Positions 60,761 through 64,000 of a DNA stretch of 64,000 nucleotides are shown here, piece after piece. Positions within the stretch are counted from its first letter, which is position 1. Each line of letters starts with the position of its first letter. Source of the stretch: Styela clava (taxonomy: Eukaryota > Chordata > Ascidiacea > Stolidobranchia > Styelidae); NCBI RefSeq assembly GCF_964204865.1, contig NC_135251.1, positions 15,314,001 to 15,378,000 on the forward strand, in the 5' to 3' direction. A model generated the notes under the pieces. That model saw nothing but the letters and a program-made list of their open reading frames with translations. It was not told where the DNA came from and did no database searches. Made by a program: the position numbers and the translations under genes.

Positions 60761-63700
60761 ATGGAAAGAAGATCCTCCAATCCCGGTAATCGCGACAATG
60801 ATACTTTCAACGAAAATAAGCAAATAAGACAAGCATATAGTACGGATTCTGTGTTCAAAACTACCGGATTTATTGAAGAAAACGCAGAGAAACAAGTCTT
60901 TGCTGCTCCCGATGTGAATACCGATGATGACAAAAGGAGCAAGTACGACGCTTGGTACACCGTCAATATATTCCTCTTCTTCCTGGCTAGTTTCCAGCTT
61001 CTGAACCTTTTGACGCTAACTTACACCGATAGCGTTTTGAACTTCATATCTAAACGATTTCACATCCCAAACACTATGGCATCATTTATACCTAGCAGTT
61101 ATCAAGTTGGAAGCACAGTTGCAATTATACCAGTTTCGTACTTTGGAGCAAAGTGGCATCGGCCTCGCGCTATATGTGTCGGAGTTATGTTTATGTTGCT
61201 AGGATTGGGTTTTTGCATTCTACCTCATTTTATAATGGCATCCGATAAGGGTGCCATGGCAAGTGGTAAAGATGGGAGGTGTCATAGAACTATACCTTCA
61301 GCGTTTGTTATGAGAAAATATGCAAGGGAATTTAAGGCACACAACATAACACTACCTACAACGAATTGGACTATCATTGAATCCGAGCTTTTTGGAAATA
61401 AAACAAAATCAGACGATGATGACACTGAAAAGTCAAAATCAACTTGGTGAGGTTTTATTTCTGTTTTAAGTTCTTCCAAAACGTGATATGCCGTCCCAAA
61501 ATATTAATTGGCTCTAAAACCGCAACCAACTGAAAATAAATATTATTATTTTGTATTATTTGCGATGTATCAATTGGACTCCATTATATAATTTTTATGA
61601 ATATATATATATAATTGTATAATTTAAAAATATTGTGCGAATTTAGCTTTTACGAATATATACGATACGAATAACAAATGATATTTCATCGCTTTTTTGT
61701 TTTATTTGGTGACCAAATATTATGATTATGTGTTTACATGCACAATTGTTGAATAATTACTTTGCGTTGAAAAAACTTCCAGATACAATCGGGCGGATAA
61801 CTACAAACCTATTTCTAACAATAACCAAATCCAGATTTCTACTATTACTTTCATTATCATTTACTCACTTTACTCACCACTTACTGAAACCAACTTAATT
61901 CATAGGAATTTTTGCAATTGAAAATGTAAATAAAAATGTTGAATAGTAAACTGAAATATTTCGTTTTTGCTGAAAATGATGCTGTAAATCTACTCTAATG
62001 TCACAATCAGAATCATGTTTCGACTGAATCGGATTGAATATACGATTTATACTAAAATACTAATATATTTTAAGGTTTACGAGGATATTGCACAATTTAG
62101 CATCATATTATCACTCATCGAATAGGCTAATAAAACCAAGTCTTACTACACCTCAAGAATTACCATGTAACGCTAATGCCACCATGTATAATCCATCTGT
62201 TCTTCTAATATTAGGTAAGTATCCTTGTAATTTATATTGGATTTGAGCAGTGCCAGTAAGAAACAATAGTGGTCTTGTGGTATGGTTGTGTGATAGTTGT
62301 ACTATAGTCGGGTCATTGTCTTTAGTATTTGACGAAACTCTCTATAGCAGTGGTTTCAAACCGGGGGCCTGTGACCGCCTCCATAGGGTTTGGTTTTACA
62401 GAATATTTTCACTCTGTTTTGCATGAATTGTTTGAACATAATGGGATTTGGAATCTATCAATCAAAATACACTTTAAAAACCACTGGAATGATAAACACG
62501 GGAGACAATCAAGGGAGTGCTAAAAGCTTACAGAAGGGGGCCACGAGCTCTAGGGGGTTGGGAACCATACTGACTGCTCTATAGAGAGAATACATGGAAT
62601 ACCAAAGAAAATCGAATTTAAGATCGAGGCGTGTATAGTTATACAACTTTTATCTTGACAAAGCCCTGGCTCCACGCGCGATCACTAATACGTCGGGAGC
62701 TGCTACAATATTTGACTTTGAAGCTATTACAAGTAATTGTAGTGCGCAAACGTGATGGCTGCTGGATTGAACTAGGCTCCAGGTCTAGATTCCCAAATTC
62801 AATGCCAACAAAGTCAGACCAAATCGATAACTTACTTAGCAAAATTATTATGCATATTAACTGTAAGTTTGAGCGTATAATAAGAGAGTCAGCGCAAAAG
62901 AATCTTAGTTTTATATAAAATTCTAGAATGGTGAGTAAGTGATAAATTGAAAATATAGTGTGTACTGTAAAACGTTAAAGCTAAAAGTATATCTTTCAGG
63001 TCATGTCTTTATCGGAGCAGGTTCTACGCCGTTGTGGCCTCTCGGAGTCGCCTACTTAGATGAACATCTCGTCAGCAGAAAGTTGCCAATATATTTAGGT
63101 GAGCTTTGAAATTGTCTAAATTTATCTATTATTGACATTATTCTAAAAATCATGCGTAATATCTTGTTATGTTTTTTTACCTTTGCTGACAACTTCTATT
63201 TCCAACATGCGGCAATTTTAACATATTGCAGTTACGTGGAATTGTACAATTGCTGACGGTTGAATAGGAGAATGCATAGATAACTACATTTTTCCACTTT
63301 TAGCTTTAGCGTTTATGGGTTCTTATCAACTTGATACGCATGCAAAAAATCGGTGAAAATAAACAGAAAAGCGTACAAAAGTATATATTTTAGAATCTTA
63401 TTCCGCCAAATGTATTTCTGTAACCTTTTGTCTGACTAAAATTCTACTTCTTGAGACAGGCATCTTCCAACTAAAGCACATTGGATATGTCATACATTAT
63501 AGTGGGTAAAATAATATAAAGCAATAATGTTTTAATTTGCAGGTATTTTTATTGGCATTACGTTAACTGGACCAGTAGCTGGATTTCTGCTTGGAAGTTT
63601 GAGTTCTGCTATTTATGTATCAATAGACGCACACGACCTCAAGCCATCTGATCCAGCATGGATTGGTGCATGGTGGCTCGGTAAGAAAACTATAAAATTT

Positions 63701-63939
63701 TATTTGATCTTATTTTTGTTCACTGTACCTTGTTTTATATTTGTATTTTCAGAAATCTTACCATTTTACAACTAAAATTTATATTCATTTAAAAAACTAT
63801 AGGATATGTCATCGCTGCTACATTGATGGTGATACTGCTTGTACCGTTTTATTTTTTCCCCGAAAAATTGAAACTGTCCCACGAAAAAATAAAAGAAAAT
63901 GAAGAATATCAAATTCTAATAGCAGAGGAAATAAGTGCC
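60761..63939 (+). CDS. Organic anion transporting polypeptide (SLCO/OATP family), 5' part
   Basis: Five coding exons, 60761-61446, 62075-62214, 63000-63098, 63543-63680 and 63803-63939, chain in phase to 400 residues; the gene continues past the right edge. OATPs are 12-helix plasma-membrane facilitators that take up amphipathic organic anions such as bile salts and hormone conjugates. Residues 1-68 are cytosolic. Helix 1 (WYTVNIFLFFLASFQLL), helix 2 (SYQVGSTVAIIPVSYFGAKW) and helix 3 (VGVMFMLLGLGFCILPHFI) follow, with KRFHIPNTMASFIPSSYQVG a family hallmark. The next loop has possible N-glycosylation sites NIT, NWT and NKT. Exon 3 has GAGSTPLWPLGVAYLDE. The OATP signature DPAWIGAWWLG (about 345-355) spans the exon 4/5 junction, with Ala where Arg is usual. 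Subfamily not assigned. Confidence 0.95.
62348..62576. mobile_element. 229-bp hAT MITE in SLCO intron 2 (8-bp TSD)
   Basis: Begins CAGTGGTTTCAAACCGGGGG; the right end GGGGGTTGGGAACCATACTG is followed by ACTG. Exact 8-bp duplication CTCTATAG at 62340-62347 and 62577-62584. A 4-bp oddity (CTGACTG) at the right terminus suggests a small end duplication. Confidence 0.85.
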
Positions 63940-64000
63940 GTAAGTTTTCGCTTTCTTATATATACTGCGGAATTAATTTGCTGCGTTTCATAGCTAAATA

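Overview
The window is a stretch of an AT-rich animal nuclear genome. The evidence is GT-AG introns of about 0.1-1.7 kb, metazoan gene families (NHP2, VPS33B, an OATP/SLCO transporter, a lipocalin, an IRE1/RNase L-like kinase-KEN protein) and a very dense load of short DNA transposons, mostly hAT-like with 8-bp target duplications. An invertebrate chordate such as an ascidian fits best, but that is inference; nothing in the sequence proves the species. All exon models were built by hand from ORFs, splice sites and phase checks.

Layout. 1-748 (+): last two exons of an unidentified acidic/coiled-coil protein. 1316-2095 (+): NHP2, two exons. 2603-4602: two related hAT elements in tandem. 6490-11879 (-): complete nine-exon VPS33B. 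13833-17018 (-), 37047-40367 (-) and 48185-53196 (-): three paralogous coiled-coil genes, called A, B and C here, of a family I do not recognise, sharing a strongly conserved C-terminal module of about 76 residues. A and B are a recent segmental duplication that includes introns and flanks; C is older and has a longer N-terminus. 31063-35531 (+): four-exon protein kinase with an IRE1/RNase L-type KEN domain, lying between A and B on the opposite strand. 43468-45528 (-): lipocalin (apolipoprotein D-like), 5' end unresolved. 60761-63939 (+): first five coding exons of an OATP/SLCO transporter that runs off the right edge.

The A/B duplication works as a natural filled-site/empty-site experiment. 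Unit A carries a 5.57 kb hAT insertion with an exact 8-bp duplication where unit B is empty. Unit B carries a 498-bp element with AT duplications where unit A is empty, and a second 498-bp copy of that element interrupts another repeat near 24.2 kb. Other mobile DNA includes a foldback family with 8-bp duplications (898, 27613, 47034, fragment 60078), an inverted 48-bp minisatellite (25.69-26.74 kb) and two decayed hAT transposase BED-finger fragments.

Most interesting for follow-up: the A/B/C family with its unclassified C-terminal module; the kinase-KEN protein, which has no visible membrane or ankyrin sensor and has Tyr where the KEN catalytic His normally sits; and the foldback element family. 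I see no operon-like or CRISPR-like system, and no evidence that the neighbouring genes act in one pathway.
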